DNA of 33,860 bases from an uncultured Collinsella sp. (GTDB taxonomy: Bacteria; Actinomycetota; Coriobacteriia; Coriobacteriales; Coriobacteriaceae): the NCBI GenBank assembly GCA_958407995.1, contig CATYJU010000021.1:1-33860 (forward strand), in the 5' to 3' direction. This document shows, one piece after another, positions 7,940 to 17,190 of the stretch (position 1 is the first letter of the stretch; every line of letters starts with the position of its first letter). The position numbers and the translations under genes were made by a program. Below the pieces are notes generated by a model. It ran no database searches, was not told the origin of the DNA, and worked only from the letters and a program-made list of their open reading frames with translations.

Positions 7940-8497
7940 GTGACTATGACATGCTCTTTGGTGGTCAACAGCAAGAGCGGTAATACCAGGATGGTTTCGG
8001 GCGCAATCAAGCGTGCCCTGCAGGCTGCAGGCGTCGAGTTTATTCACGCTGCCGCGTTGAGCGACGATGTGGATGCAGATCAAGTTGCGCGCGAGGCGCA
8101 GGGTGCCTGCGCTGCCGATACGGTGCTCGTTGGCTTTTGGTGCGACAAGGGCGCATGCACGCCTTCGGTCGCGGCGTTGCTCTCCGCCTTGCACGGCAAG
8201 CGCGTCTTCCTGTTTGGCACCTGCGGTTTTGGTGCCGAGCAGAGCTATTACCGGCAGATTATCGATCGTGTGACCTCCAATTTGGCCGATGATGCTGAGT
8301 TGGTGGGCTGGGCAATGTGCCAGGGCAAGATGGGCCCCGCGGTCAAACAGCGCTACGAGGCCATGCTCGAACAAGATCCCGACAACGCCCGCGCTAAGTT
8401 GCTGCTCGACAACTGGGTTGCCGCAAAGGATCACCCCACCAAGGATGACCTGGACCATATGGCGGCGGCGGCCAAGAAGGCCGTGCTGGGCGAGTAG
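7940..8497 (+). CDS. Flavodoxin-like protein
   Basis: 185 residues. The N-terminal strand plus loop LVVNSKSGNTRMV resembles the FMN-phosphate loop of flavodoxins (T/S-x-S/T-G-N-T), followed by alternating strand-helix order. LVGFWCDKGACTPSV and LFGTCGFG correspond to the later FMN-contacting loops. It probably binds FMN and transfers electrons in the cytoplasm; the partner is unknown. GTG 7940 is chosen because GGGGGAA ends 9 bases upstream. ATG 7946 is an alternative, and the longer GTG at 7910 would place the ribosome site inside the gene. It lies 114 bases after the ABC genes and ends at a clear terminator, so it is probably its own unit. Confidence 0.75.
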   Translation: MTMTCSLVVNSKSGNTRMVSGAIKRALQAAGVEFIHAAALSDDVDADQVAREAQGACAADTVLVGFWCDKGACTPSVAALLSALHGKRVFLFGTCGFGAEQSYYRQIIDRVTSNLADDAELVGWAMCQGKMGPAVKQRYEAMLEQDPDNARAKLLLDNWVAAKDHPTKDDLDHMAAAAKKAVLGE

Positions 8498-9104
8498 CTG
8501 CGCCGTTCGCGGTCCTTCGTGCAAAACAATACAAATGTGAAAGCCTCGAAATTCTCGAGGCTTTTTTCTTGCCGCTTGTGGGCGCAACCGTGGCAAGCGT
8601 CTGGGGCGATATTTTCCATCACCCCGATGACGAGGCCGTTCTGGACAACACGCTCGCATGCGTTCGCTGGATGTATTCAGAGTGGGACAGGCTTTCCGGA
8701 TGGATGGGGTTTCCAGAAGGTATGGGCTGAGGGCTACGCGGGGTAGCCGTAGAGGCATGAATAAGGGGGTTGAAAATAAACGATACTAAATGCAGTATAA
8801 ATTTAATGTGGGGGGGGGTACGATATCTGAGCCGTACAAAATATTAGACCCTCTATTGAGAAGTTGTGTAGGGGTTAGCCGCAGGCGTTGGATAAAGCAG
8901 ACGAGTGCGGGGACAAATAACCACTTACGGCAAAAATAGTAGCATTTGGCGGAAAGACGTTGATAAAAACGCGGAAGTAGCTACGGTGATTGTTAGAAAT
9001 AGATTTCAGATTGGCTTTTTCGAACTCATCTATTAAACGTCTTAGAAAAGCGGCTAATCCTTGATGGGATCGAATATGGCCTCGATGGGGATGAAATAAT
9101 CACG
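8498..9104. other. Long AT-richer intergenic region with a G9 tract
   Basis: Apart from the terminator, no convincing gene is present. An unrecognised 50-codon frame (GTG 8578 to TGA 8730) lacks a ribosome site. From about 8765 the DNA is visibly richer in A and T than its neighbours, with TTGAAA at 8770 and TATAAAT near 8797 as promoter-like words (spacing about 20, longer than ideal). A run of nine G (8810-8818) follows. GTACG/CGTAC flank 8818-8839 as a short inverted repeat. This is the likely control region of the downstream signal peptidase block. Confidence 0.5.
8541..8568 (+). terminator. Intrinsic terminator after the flavodoxin-like gene
   Basis: AAGCCTCGA and TCGAGGCTT form a perfect stem around AATTC, followed by a run of T. 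It lies 43 bases after the stop codon. Confidence 0.85.
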
Positions 9105-9662
9105 TTGGCAGCGCGCGGATTCAGACGATTTATTTCACTTCTTAGTGGCATGGCGCTCGCGCTTGTCATAGCCCTTGCCGTCGTTTCTTTCGCTCCCCGT
9201 GCATTTGGTTACATGCCCTTCGCCGTGCTTTCGGGCTCTATGGAGCCCGAGCTCCCCGTTGGCTCCATGGTGTTTGTTCGCCAGGTTGAGCCATCGGATA
9301 TTGCCGTGGGCGACAATGCAACTTTTTACCGATCGGACGGCGCCGTAGTGACCCACCAGGTGTACGAGGTCGACCCTGTGGCGCAGACGATCAGCACGCA
9401 GGGAATCGCAAACAAAAATGCAGATGGAACCATCGTGCACGACGCCGAGCAGACGCCTTTTTCACGCGTGATCGGTGTCGTCTCTCTTTGTGTCCCTTAC
9501 CTGGGCTTCGTTAACGCATATTGCACGACGATGCCCGGTTTGCTTGTTGTGGTGGCCGTTCTGGCGCTGCTGGTCGTGGCGTCACTGGTGCTCGACCGGG
9601 TGGTTCCCGACGAGTCTGCGGGCAAACATGCCCGCGCGCATGCGAAGGAGCGGCGCTCATAG
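9105..9662 (+). CDS. SipW-type (ER-type) signal peptidase I
   Basis: 185 residues. An N-terminal membrane helix (about 11-30) is followed by VLSGSMEPELPVGS, where Ser45 is the expected nucleophile. His84 in VVTHQV takes the place of the Lys general base of ordinary LepB, as in SipW and the eukaryotic/archaeal peptidases. A second helix lies near residues 145-168, then a basic tail. Such enzymes cleave dedicated substrates such as TasA, and three proteins with matching signal peptides lie downstream. The start is TTG 9105, the only standard start codon before the first helix; GGGGATG 11 bases upstream is a modest ribosome site. The frame stays open back to 9003 without a usual start codon, so a longer N-terminus cannot be excluded. 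Confidence 0.88.
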   Translation: MAARGFRRFISLLSGMALALVIALAVVSFAPRAFGYMPFAVLSGSMEPELPVGSMVFVRQVEPSDIAVGDNATFYRSDGAVVTHQVYEVDPVAQTISTQGIANKNADGTIVHDAEQTPFSRVIGVVSLCVPYLGFVNAYCTTMPGLLVVVAVLALLVVASLVLDRVVPDESAGKHARAHAKERRS

Positions 9663-9732
9663 CGGCAGGGAGAAGTGTCGGCGGCGGCAAGGGCCGTTGT
9701 CGGGGAAGACGATTCTCGAAAGGAAGAGAACG

Positions 9733-10422
9733 ATGGAAAACAAAAAGAAAAAGCGCTACGGCATCGTTGCCGCCCTGCTGCTGCTCGTACTGGCAGCCGG
9801 CGTGGGCACCTACGCCTGGCTGACGGCGCAGTCGAGCCTGACCAACAACTTCACCACTGCGGGCATCAACAAGCCAACTACCGATCCCGACAAACCGGGG
9901 CAGCCAATTCCGACTGACCCCGATAAGGTCAACGGCAACCTGACCGAGACCAAGTGGGTTAAGGACTCTAAGCTCGCCCCCGGCGTGTCTGTTGCCAAGA
10001 ATCCTAATGTCGGTATCGGCAAGGGATCCGAGGATGCATATGTGTACGTCTTCGTGAACAACAAGACGGCGCCTGCCGGGACCGATGATTCCAAGACGAC
10101 TTACTTCACCATTAACTCTGGTTGGCAGGCCGTTGATGCGACCACCGTTGCGGGCGAGCCGACTCATTATCTCGGTGGCCTTTTTGTTTATATTGGCGGA
10201 GGAACCGAGGCTACTCCGCTTATTGCCAGCAAGACTGAGGATAAGTGGACTGGCGAGCTGTTCAGCCAGGTGACTACGCCCAAGGAGACCGAGCAAAAGG
10301 ATTTCGCCAATCCTGCGACGATGGAAGTCAACTGCTTCATTTACGCAGCAGACGAGACCCCTGAGGGTTCGTCTGCGTCTGCCTTGGCTGCTGCCATGGA
10401 TTGGGCTAACGGCCTGAAGTAA
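9733..10422 (+). CDS. SipW-dependent secreted protein, TasA/BsaA-like major subunit candidate
   Basis: 229 residues. MENKKKKRYG is followed by a hydrophobic helix and GVGTYAWLTAQSSLTNNFTTAG, the hallmark of SipW-cognate signal peptides (G-T-x-A-W-L then N-x-F-x-x-G). Then comes a Thr/Pro/Asp-rich spacer (about 45-65) and a likely beta-rich domain (KWVKDSKLAPGVSVAKNPNV, EDAYVYVFVNN, MEVNCFIYAAD), resembling camelysin/TasA-type fibre subunits. It lacks a wall-anchor signal. ATG 9733 is preceded by AGGA; a longer in-frame reading overlaps the peptidase gene and has no signal-peptide logic. It follows the peptidase by 70 bases and ends before a hairpin that could make it the most abundant product of the block. 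Confidence 0.82.
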   Translation: MENKKKKRYGIVAALLLLVLAAGVGTYAWLTAQSSLTNNFTTAGINKPTTDPDKPGQPIPTDPDKVNGNLTETKWVKDSKLAPGVSVAKNPNVGIGKGSEDAYVYVFVNNKTAPAGTDDSKTTYFTINSGWQAVDATTVAGEPTHYLGGLFVYIGGGTEATPLIASKTEDKWTGELFSQVTTPKETEQKDFANPATMEVNCFIYAADETPEGSSASALAAAMDWANGLK

Positions 10423-10436
10423 TCCCACCCCATCCA

Positions 10437-10496
10437 CCGAGATTCCGGCCCGCTCCCCATCCCCATTTTCGGGTCGGGATCTCGGTCCCCCTTTTA
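10437..10496 (+). terminator. Terminator-like hairpin inside the surface operon
   Basis: CCGAGATTCCGGCCCG (10437-10452) pairs with CGGGTCGGGATCTCGG (10470-10485) with two interruptions, then TCCCCCTTTT. Lying between the first SipW-substrate gene and the next, it could partly stop transcription and keep the downstream genes at lower expression. Confidence 0.65.
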
Positions 10497-10515
10497 TCGA
10501 CGATTGGCGAACGTA

Positions 10516-11163
10516 ATGCTCAACAATCTTTCCGACAATCAGAAACGCACCTTGGCGCTTGCCGCGATGGCGCTGTTGGCCCTGGCGTGCCTGTGCGGCA
10601 CGCTGACTTTTACCGTTGATATGGTTCCGGCGAACAACGTCCTATCGTTTGGCAGCGTGAAGGTACGAGTCTGCGAATACACCCTAAACGAGCGGGGCGA
10701 GGAGATTCCGTTTGAGGCCGACGAGCACGGGGACTATCCCGACACCAAGGCCGGGGGCTCTGACATCAGCCGCATCGTGCGCGTGGAGAACGCCGGAGCG
10801 CAGCCTGAGTACGTTCGCGCTCGCCTGCGCATGACGTCAGTGGCACCCGACGGTTCGAGTGCGGATGCCTCGGGCAATGTCGCCTTTCACGTGAACGCGG
10901 GCGAGGGGTCCCCGTGGATCGATGGCGGCGATGGGTGGTACTACTACCGCGGATTGGCCGGACGCGGGGGCGTGCTCGATTCCGGCGCCATGACGGAAAG
11001 CCTCATGGATTCGCTGCGCTTTGTGGGCGACTACCACGATGCCGCGCGCGACGGTTCGTTCAGGCTCGATATCGACGTCCAGGCCGTGCAGGCCAACAAT
11101 CAGCAGACAAACGATACCGTCCTCGACGTGCTCGACGTCGCGGGCTGGCTGGAGGCGAACTAG
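10516..11163 (+). CDS. SipW-type secreted protein, minor subunit candidate
   Basis: 215 residues. A hydrophobic helix (about 15-30) ends in CGTLTFTVDMVPANNVLSFGSVKVRV, which keeps the N-x-x-S-F-G-S-V part of the SipW-substrate motif though not the usual TYAWL. The mature part has VRVENAGAQPEYVRARLRM and YYYRGLAGRGGVLDSG, close in style to the later gene at 16619 (VKNSGSAPAYLRVAV, YYWTSPVAPLGKTG), so the two are probably homologous. ATG 10516 was chosen over TTG 10504; neither has a strong ribosome site. The stop lies 3 bases before the giant protein start. Likely a membrane-processed, extracellular fibre subunit; this is inferred from motif and context only. Confidence 0.7.
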   Translation: MLNNLSDNQKRTLALAAMALLALACLCGTLTFTVDMVPANNVLSFGSVKVRVCEYTLNERGEEIPFEADEHGDYPDTKAGGSDISRIVRVENAGAQPEYVRARLRMTSVAPDGSSADASGNVAFHVNAGEGSPWIDGGDGWYYYRGLAGRGGVLDSGAMTESLMDSLRFVGDYHDAARDGSFRLDIDVQAVQANNQQTNDTVLDVLDVAGWLEAN

Positions 11164-11166
11164 CCC

Positions 11167-14100
11167 ATGGAGATTAAGAATATGAACCGAGGCGTGCTCG
11201 GCAGGCTGGTTGTCGTGGCGACAATCGTCCTTTGCTGCGTTATGGTGTTGCCGGCGGCAGCGCATGCCGAGGATCAGACCGAATTCCATATCACAAACAG
11301 GAACGACTTCCTGGCGTGCGTCGCGCTGTCGCGTCAACGCGACACGTCGCAGTGGCGCGTCTATCTCGATAACGATATCGTTCTTAACGATGATGATATG
11401 AACGCCATTGTTAAGGATACGGTCAAGCACCTCTCCTTCGGCAACAAGGAACATCCCTTTAAGGGCGTCTTTGACGGTCAAAACCATACCGTGAAGGGCC
11501 TGAACTACGAGAATAAGGTCTTGGACCCCGAGCGCGACACGGGCTTCTTTGCCGAGACCGACGGCGCCACCATCAAGAACTTCCTTGTCGAGGACGCCAA
11601 CATCTGGGCGGACTTCCGCGGCGGCATTATCGTGGGCAGGGCGATCAACACCCACTTCGAAAACGTTATGGTCATGGAGAGCACCCTGCACGTTACGTGC
11701 GCCAACAACATGCTCAACGTTATTACCAATGCGGGTTTTGAGGGGGGCCTGATTGCCGGCGAGCTCGACGGTTGCACCCTCTACAACTGCGAGGTCCGTG
11801 GTGGCCGCGCCGTTAACAACACGACTTCGGGCGTACAGGCAATCGGTGGCGAGGGCCTGTATATGGCGGCGTTTGCCGGCTACGTTAAGAACTCGACCAT
11901 CGAGTATTGCCGCGTGACGCCTGCGCGCAACGAGGATGGCTCGATTGCCGAGAAGGGCATGACCGACGTTACCAATAAATACGATGTGGCCATTGGCGCC
12001 CTGGGCGGCAACAACGTGTACGCCTCGGGTTTTGTGGGCTGCATGGCAGAAGGCGCTAAAGTCATTGACTGCTTTTCAACGGCGAAATGCTATAGCTATG
12101 CTGCTTCTTACGTGGGCGTTGTCTCCGTAACGCGCGCTTGGACGGGCGGTCTTGCAGGCCGCATCTTGTCTAAAAGCGGTAATGAAATCACTCGCAGCCA
12201 TTTCGCCGGCGATTTGAGCTCGCGCCAGTACAACCCCATCGCCGTGATTCCCATCATCCAAAACGATGTGAACCTGGGCGGTATTGCTGCGCGCGCCAAC
12301 AAGGGCGACGCCACGGTCGCCGAGTGCTACTTTAAGCCGAGCGTGAGCCTAAGCGGCAGCAGCCAGGGCAACCCTGCCAAAAAGAAAATCCCCTCGTTTG
12401 GCGGCGACGGCACTACCGCGGGTGGCAGCTACGGTCCGTGGGATGACGAGCGCTACACCACGCGTGAGCTATGGGAAGAGCACGACTACGACTTCTGTGC
12501 CGGCACCATGCGCTCGACCGATAACGATGAGACCCTGGGCGGTCCGCATGCCAACGAGTGGGCGATGGACTACAGGCTGAATATCCCCGTGCATGGCCAG
12601 AGCGTTAAGGCGACGATTGATTTTCCCGGTGCGGGTACGGCAACAATCGAGAAGACCAAACTTGGCAAAGACCAGGCGACCACGGATCCGTACACCTTTG
12701 CGGTGAGTGCCGTGCTGGCGGGAACTGCTCAGGGCTTGGCCCAGGGCGATACCTCGGTAACGTTTAAGCAGGAGACCTCTGCAAAGCCTGCCGACCTGAG
12801 CGAGGAGAACGGCGGCTACCGTTTTATGGGCTGGTTCCGCGAGCCCGATGTGCAGGTGAATCGAATTGGACAAGACAACAGCTGGTTTGACGGCAAGACC
12901 GATGCCGATGCTGTGGCTGCTGGCAAGCAGGTCCAGAAAAGCGAGTTGCACGACGAAACGTCAACCTATACTGCCGATAACGCGAAAGGGGCCAAGGCTT
13001 TTGAGGGCAATGACCTGTTTATCGCTTCGTACGAGGCACAGGTGCTGTTCTATAACGTTAAGGGCGAGACGCTTGATTGGAAAACCGGTGCTGCGCACGG
13101 CAAGTCAACTGATTGGTACCGCTATGGCGTGGGTTTGACGCCCGCTGCCCCCGCGGATCGCGGCAACTTGAAGCCTACCGCGACATTTATCGGCTGGACC
13201 ACGCAGCCTAGCAGCGAGGCGGGGATGAATGGTGGCTATGCCGCCATCACCTCGACTCAGTTAGCCGAGCTTAAAAATCAGGGAGCTTTTTATCCTGCGG
13301 GTAGCGAGATCACGGTTGTCCGTCCTACCGACTTCTACCCGGTGTACAGCGACTACGTGTCGAACATCATAACGGTGTTCGAGGGCAATGAGCAGGACAC
13401 AACCGACAATAAGGCTCTGCGCGACGGTGTGGGCAAAACCAATGTCGACGTCCAGGCTACCGAGGACGGCACCAGCGTCTACACGGTACAGGTGTGTAAC
13501 ACGGAAGGTACGCCCCTGTCCAATGGCGGCAAGCTGCCCGATGGGTATCGCTTCCTGGGCTGGTACGAAAACAAGCAGGTCGCCGATGGGTCTACGGTTG
13601 AGGTCCGCGTAAGCCGAGACCCCAGCTATACGCTCCCCGCAGATGTCGATTTAACCGCGCCGCATACCTACATCGCCCGCTTTGAGTACCGAGTGGATTA
13701 TTACGTTCGGGCTTATACCAACCATGAGTTTACGGACAGCAAGCTACTTTGTTCCGTTTGGAATCGCTATCAAACGCCCTTTGAGGAAAACGTCGGTAGT
13801 ACCTTCGTGCGTGAAAACGTCGTCCACTGGGGTCCGGAGCATGTTGACCACGGTATAAAGGATAGGTATGACGAAACGTGTGGCACGCGCTTCACGGCGA
13901 ATACCCTTGTCGTGAGTCCCCTTAATGCGTACTCGCACAACGTTAAAAACGATACGGGAGCCGATACTCTGAAAAACCTCTATGCCGATACCGATTTTCC
14001 AGGCGCTGCAACGCTAAGCGATACTTGGACTTCGGCTTCGCTGAACGTAACGGTCAAACCGGTAAACGATCGCTATCGCCTGAATTTCTGGACGCTTGAG

Positions 14101-16617
14101 CGCGATGGTGAATATTGGACATATGTGAAAAATCCCATCGAGAGCATGGTGCGTACAGATAAGAAGTACTACGTTCGCGCGATGATTACCACGGACGTTA
14201 ATTTCTACAACAAGGGCGATAATGTCGTGAGGACTGCCACGCGGCGCTATGAGAGTAACTTGCTGCAGGCCAAGGTGAACGGGGTTGATCCGACGTTCAC
14301 GTATTATTACCCGCATGTTAATACGTCGGTTAAAGTGGCAGAAAAGCCAGAAGATGGTGAGAAGGGATCGTATGATAACCCCCTGACCCTCGAAGCTTCC
14401 CCGACCGATGCCGAAATGGCCGTGCTGGGCTATAAGTTCCTGGGCTGGATTTCGACCGCCGAGGTCAAGAAGGATTCTGCCGTCTGGAAATATATCTATG
14501 ATGTCGCCAACGACCCCTATGTGACGAGCAATCCGGAAAAGGCGGCGCCATACTTGGCGACGGATGACTCCAAGGTCACCCAGTGCCAGGATGCCTATCC
14601 CGTCTACGCAAAGTACGACGTCAACTACACCACCAACCTGCACCGCGCCGGTTTTGACGGCACTTCTGAAGTCAACGTGCCCAAGTACGACATCGTTCCC
14701 GTTATCAATGCGGGCGCTGGCCCCGCTACGGCAACGGTGACTCCTGATATCGCAACGACGGTATACAAGTCCGGCGGCGAGCTATACAAGCTGAATAAGG
14801 TCGAAATCGAACTTCCGAATGGCGAGGTCAAGGAGCTCGAACCTAACGGCGGTAACTCGTATTCCTATCCGGTGGAGCCCGGCGGGACCTATACATTCGT
14901 GGCGTACTATTCGCCGTTGGCGGTCGTGTACCATCTCAATGCCAAGGATGTGGACGGTAAGGTAGCTCAGCAGGGCGATTCTCTCGGCAGCCTTAAGGAC
15001 GGCATCCCGCTGCCAACGTATAACATTGGCGACATCGATGCCGCAACGAATGCATGCAACGTGTTCGCGGGCTGGACGGAAACCAAGCCGGCTGCTGGCA
15101 ACGGCTATGTCGTCTGGTCGGACGGTCTTCCCATGGTGAATAAAAACACCGTGGTCAAGGCACCGATGGAACTATATCCGGTTTATCGCCCCAGCGCAGT
15201 CAAGGTCCAATCGAATATCGATGGCAAGCTGGAAAACCCCGATTCCGTACGCTTCCTTTCGCGCACCGACTCTGGCGATCAGATCTCGCTGGAGGTAAAT
15301 GCTGCACCCGAGGTTGTCGGCAACGACGGCAACAAGTACGACTTTGTCGGCTGGTCGCGCGACTATGAATCCGATGGCAAATACACCCTGATGACCGAAG
15401 ACGAGAAGTATCCCCTCGAGGGCAGTGAGCCCTTTGAGAGCGTGACCTACACTGCGGTGTACAAGATCGCGCCGCATAAGGTGCGCTATCACGGTGTCGA
15501 CGGGTCGGTCATCTTTACGGCGACGGTCGACTCGGACGACGAGCGCGCGATGGGCGCCGGCTTTGTCCATAACGTCGATGTTCCCAAGATGGATGAGAGC
15601 GGAAACCCGGTCTATGATGACAAGGGCGATCCCGTGATGGAGCAAAAGTCCGTGGCATACGACCCGGACGCCCACTCCAAGATCGTCGCGCTGCTCGATG
15701 AACAGATGGCTACTAGCGGTGACGTACGTGAGCTCTTCCTGGAGTGGCGATATGTGCCTGCCGTTGGCGCTCCGAAGTCTTGGAATGAGTTTAAGGGCGA
15801 GCCGATCACGGGAGACATGGATCTGTATCCCGTGACGTATCGCGTGACCGCCAACGACACGTCCGATGCTGCGAGCCCCGTAGCCATGACCGCGAAGCTC
15901 AAGTGGCTGCTCGATCCCACTGCTGCCAATACGGTCGATGACAATGCCGATAAGGCGCCGTTTAAGGTTTGCTTTGCCGAGCCGTTTATGGGAGCGCAGT
16001 TGACTGTCACGGTTAAGCAGGCGAGCTATGGCCCCAATGCGTCCGTGACGGAGGAACCCGTAAACGGCAAGCTTGTCTCGCTCTACAGCCTGGGCTCGGG
16101 TAATGGTTCGTTCGACTTGGCCAACCGCCTGGATTCCAAGACGACGGGCGAAGGGGAGCAAGACGACGGCAATGCTGTGTTCAACTTTGACCAGACTCAT
16201 GCGCTGACGATCGTTAAAAAGACTACCGATGCCAGCGCCATGGGACAAACGTTCCGCTTTAAGGTGACGAAGACGGCGGAGGGAGCCTCTCCCGTGACGC
16301 GCGTGGCCGAGGTGAAGGTCGATAAGCGGCAGCAGAAAAACGGTGAGACCTGGTATGTCGGCAGCGTGCAATTTGCCGCGCCGACGGGTTTCTATACCGT
16401 CGAGGAAGATACGGCTTGGGCATGGCGCTACGAGGGCGAGCTGAGCACGCCGGGCAAGGCGCCCGGTAAATCTGCCGAGCTGACCATCTCGTCCGCCTCG
16501 AGCGCGGGCGACACCGTGGTGACGTGCGTCAACACGCGCGCGAAGGACAAATGGGTCGATGGCGGCTCGCGTGCCAAGAATGTTTGGGAAAACGGCACGC
16601 TGAGGAGGGAGGACTAG
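11167..16617 (+). CDS. Giant secreted repeat protein (beta-helix, InlB-type repeats, SpaA-like end)
   Basis: 1816 residues. The signal peptide (1-34, ending A-H-A) is followed by a GLUG/beta-helix-like region (about 40-470, with FKGVFDGQNHTVKGL and repeated GG-I/L-A-G turns). Then come about eight InlB/Listeria-Bacteroides-type repeats, marked by F-x-G-W or close variants near residues 555, 673, 795, 970, 1090, 1299, 1392 and 1523, each preceded or followed by YPVY or YIARFEYRVDYY-like strands. The end (about 1677-1795) looks like a SpaA/Cna-B-type domain (LTIVKKTTDASAMGQTFRFKV, GFYTVEEDTAW). No sorting signal or C-terminal membrane helix is present. GGAGG lies 11 bases before ATG 11167. Probably a surface adhesin held by the fibre or by the wall-anchored gene downstream. 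Confidence 0.85.
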   Translation: MEIKNMNRGVLGRLVVVATIVLCCVMVLPAAAHAEDQTEFHITNRNDFLACVALSRQRDTSQWRVYLDNDIVLNDDDMNAIVKDTVKHLSFGNKEHPFKGVFDGQNHTVKGLNYENKVLDPERDTGFFAETDGATIKNFLVEDANIWADFRGGIIVGRAINTHFENVMVMESTLHVTCANNMLNVITNAGFEGGLIAGELDGCTLYNCEVRGGRAVNNTTSGVQAIGGEGLYMAAFAGYVKNSTIEYCRVTPARNEDGSIAEKGMTDVTNKYDVAIGALGGNNVYASGFVGCMAEGAKVIDCFSTAKCYSYAASYVGVVSVTRAWTGGLAGRILSKSGNEITRSHFAGDLSSRQYNPIAVIPIIQNDVNLGGIAARANKGDATVAECYFKPSVSLSGSSQGNPAKKKIPSFGGDGTTAGGSYGPWDDERYTTRELWEEHDYDFCAGTMRSTDNDETLGGPHANEWAMDYRLNIPVHGQSVKATIDFPGAGTATIEKTKLGKDQATTDPYTFAVSAVLAGTAQGLAQGDTSVTFKQETSAKPADLSEENGGYRFMGWFREPDVQVNRIGQDNSWFDGKTDADAVAAGKQVQKSELHDETSTYTADNAKGAKAFEGNDLFIASYEAQVLFYNVKGETLDWKTGAAHGKSTDWYRYGVGLTPAAPADRGNLKPTATFIGWTTQPSSEAGMNGGYAAITSTQLAELKNQGAFYPAGSEITVVRPTDFYPVYSDYVSNIITVFEGNEQDTTDNKALRDGVGKTNVDVQATEDGTSVYTVQVCNTEGTPLSNGGKLPDGYRFLGWYENKQVADGSTVEVRVSRDPSYTLPADVDLTAPHTYIARFEYRVDYYVRAYTNHEFTDSKLLCSVWNRYQTPFEENVGSTFVRENVVHWGPEHVDHGIKDRYDETCGTRFTANTLVVSPLNAYSHNVKNDTGADTLKNLYADTDFPGAATLSDTWTSASLNVTVKPVNDRYRLNFWTLERDGEYWTYVKNPIESMVRTDKKYYVRAMITTDVNFYNKGDNVVRTATRRYESNLLQAKVNGVDPTFTYYYPHVNTSVKVAEKPEDGEKGSYDNPLTLEASPTDAEMAVLGYKFLGWISTAEVKKDSAVWKYIYDVANDPYVTSNPEKAAPYLATDDSKVTQCQDAYPVYAKYDVNYTTNLHRAGFDGTSEVNVPKYDIVPVINAGAGPATATVTPDIATTVYKSGGELYKLNKVEIELPNGEVKELEPNGGNSYSYPVEPGGTYTFVAYYSPLAVVYHLNAKDVDGKVAQQGDSLGSLKDGIPLPTYNIGDIDAATNACNVFAGWTETKPAAGNGYVVWSDGLPMVNKNTVVKAPMELYPVYRPSAVKVQSNIDGKLENPDSVRFLSRTDSGDQISLEVNAAPEVVGNDGNKYDFVGWSRDYESDGKYTLMTEDEKYPLEGSEPFESVTYTAVYKIAPHKVRYHGVDGSVIFTATVDSDDERAMGAGFVHNVDVPKMDESGNPVYDDKGDPVMEQKSVAYDPDAHSKIVALLDEQMATSGDVRELFLEWRYVPAVGAPKSWNEFKGEPITGDMDLYPVTYRVTANDTSDAASPVAMTAKLKWLLDPTAANTVDDNADKAPFKVCFAEPFMGAQLTVTVKQASYGPNASVTEEPVNGKLVSLYSLGSGNGSFDLANRLDSKTTGEGEQDDGNAVFNFDQTHALTIVKKTTDASAMGQTFRFKVTKTAEGASPVTRVAEVKVDKRQQKNGETWYVGSVQFAAPTGFYTVEEDTAWAWRYEGELSTPGKAPGKSAELTISSASSAGDTVVTCVNTRAKDKWVDGGSRAKNVWENGTLRRED

Positions 16618-16618
16618 G

Positions 16619-17188
16619 ATGACTAAGCGCAAGCGGATCGTCGCCCTCCTTGTCGGCGTTCTCCTTTTGGCCGGCGCTGCCGGCACCTTTGCGTGGCTTT
16701 CGGTTACGGGCGTGCTGGTCAACGAGTTTTGCTTTGGCTCGGTGTCGCCTTCGGTGGACGAGACGCGCGACAATAATGTAAAGAGCGACGTTGCGGTTAA
16801 AAATAGCGGCTCAGCACCGGCGTACCTGCGTGTTGCGGTGGATATCTACTGGCAGGACCAGGATGGCGCACGCCTGTGGGATGAGCCGGTCGAGGGTACC
16901 GACTACGCCATTGTGTGGGGCGACGTGTCCAATGCCTCAACTACTAGCAGCGCCTCGTCTTGGGTTCGCTCGGCCGACGGGTTCTACTACTGGACGTCTC
17001 CCGTTGCGCCGCTCGGCAAGACGGGCGTGCTCATCAAGAGCGTGTCCGAGAAGAAGGCAGATGGTAAGAACCTGGTCGTCGACATTTCGACCCAGGCGAT
17101 TCAGTCCACGCCCGACGATGCGGTCACCGAGGCATGGCACTGTACGGTCGAAGATGGCGTGCTGGTCCCGCCGCATGGAGGTGCGTAA
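16619..17188 (+). CDS. SipW-type secreted protein, third subunit candidate
   Basis: 189 residues. MTKRKRIVALLVGVLLLAG leads into AAGTFAWLSVTGVLVNEFCFGSVSPSV, a clear SipW-cognate signal peptide (G-T-F-A-W-L, then N-x-F-x-x-G). The mature domain includes DVAVKNSGSAPAYLRVAVDIYW and DGFYYWTSPVAPLGKTGVLIKSV, similar to the 10516 gene. GAGGAGGGAGG lies just upstream, and the ATG starts one base after the giant protein's TAG, so they are translated together. No anchor signal is present. It may form the adhesin-proximal or base-proximal part of a fibre; the position is inferred from gene order only. Confidence 0.8.
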   Translation: MTKRKRIVALLVGVLLLAGAAGTFAWLSVTGVLVNEFCFGSVSPSVDETRDNNVKSDVAVKNSGSAPAYLRVAVDIYWQDQDGARLWDEPVEGTDYAIVWGDVSNASTTSSASSWVRSADGFYYWTSPVAPLGKTGVLIKSVSEKKADGKNLVVDISTQAIQSTPDDAVTEAWHCTVEDGVLVPPHGGA

Positions 17189-17190
17189 GT

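Noticed and set aside
8578..8730. 50-codon frame after the flavodoxin terminator
   Set aside because: It reads like a protein fragment (WGDIFHHPDDEAVLDNTLACV) but has no ribosome site and starts just after a terminator; it could be a gene remnant, but I cannot support a call.
9003..9104. Upstream in-frame extension of the signal peptidase
   Set aside because: The frame is open, but no ATG, GTG or TTG occurs in it. Kept only as an uncertainty on the start.
15172..16773. Minus-strand open frame of 533 codons opposite the giant surface protein
   Set aside because: No domain and no ribosome site; the plus-strand protein continues through it with clear repeats.
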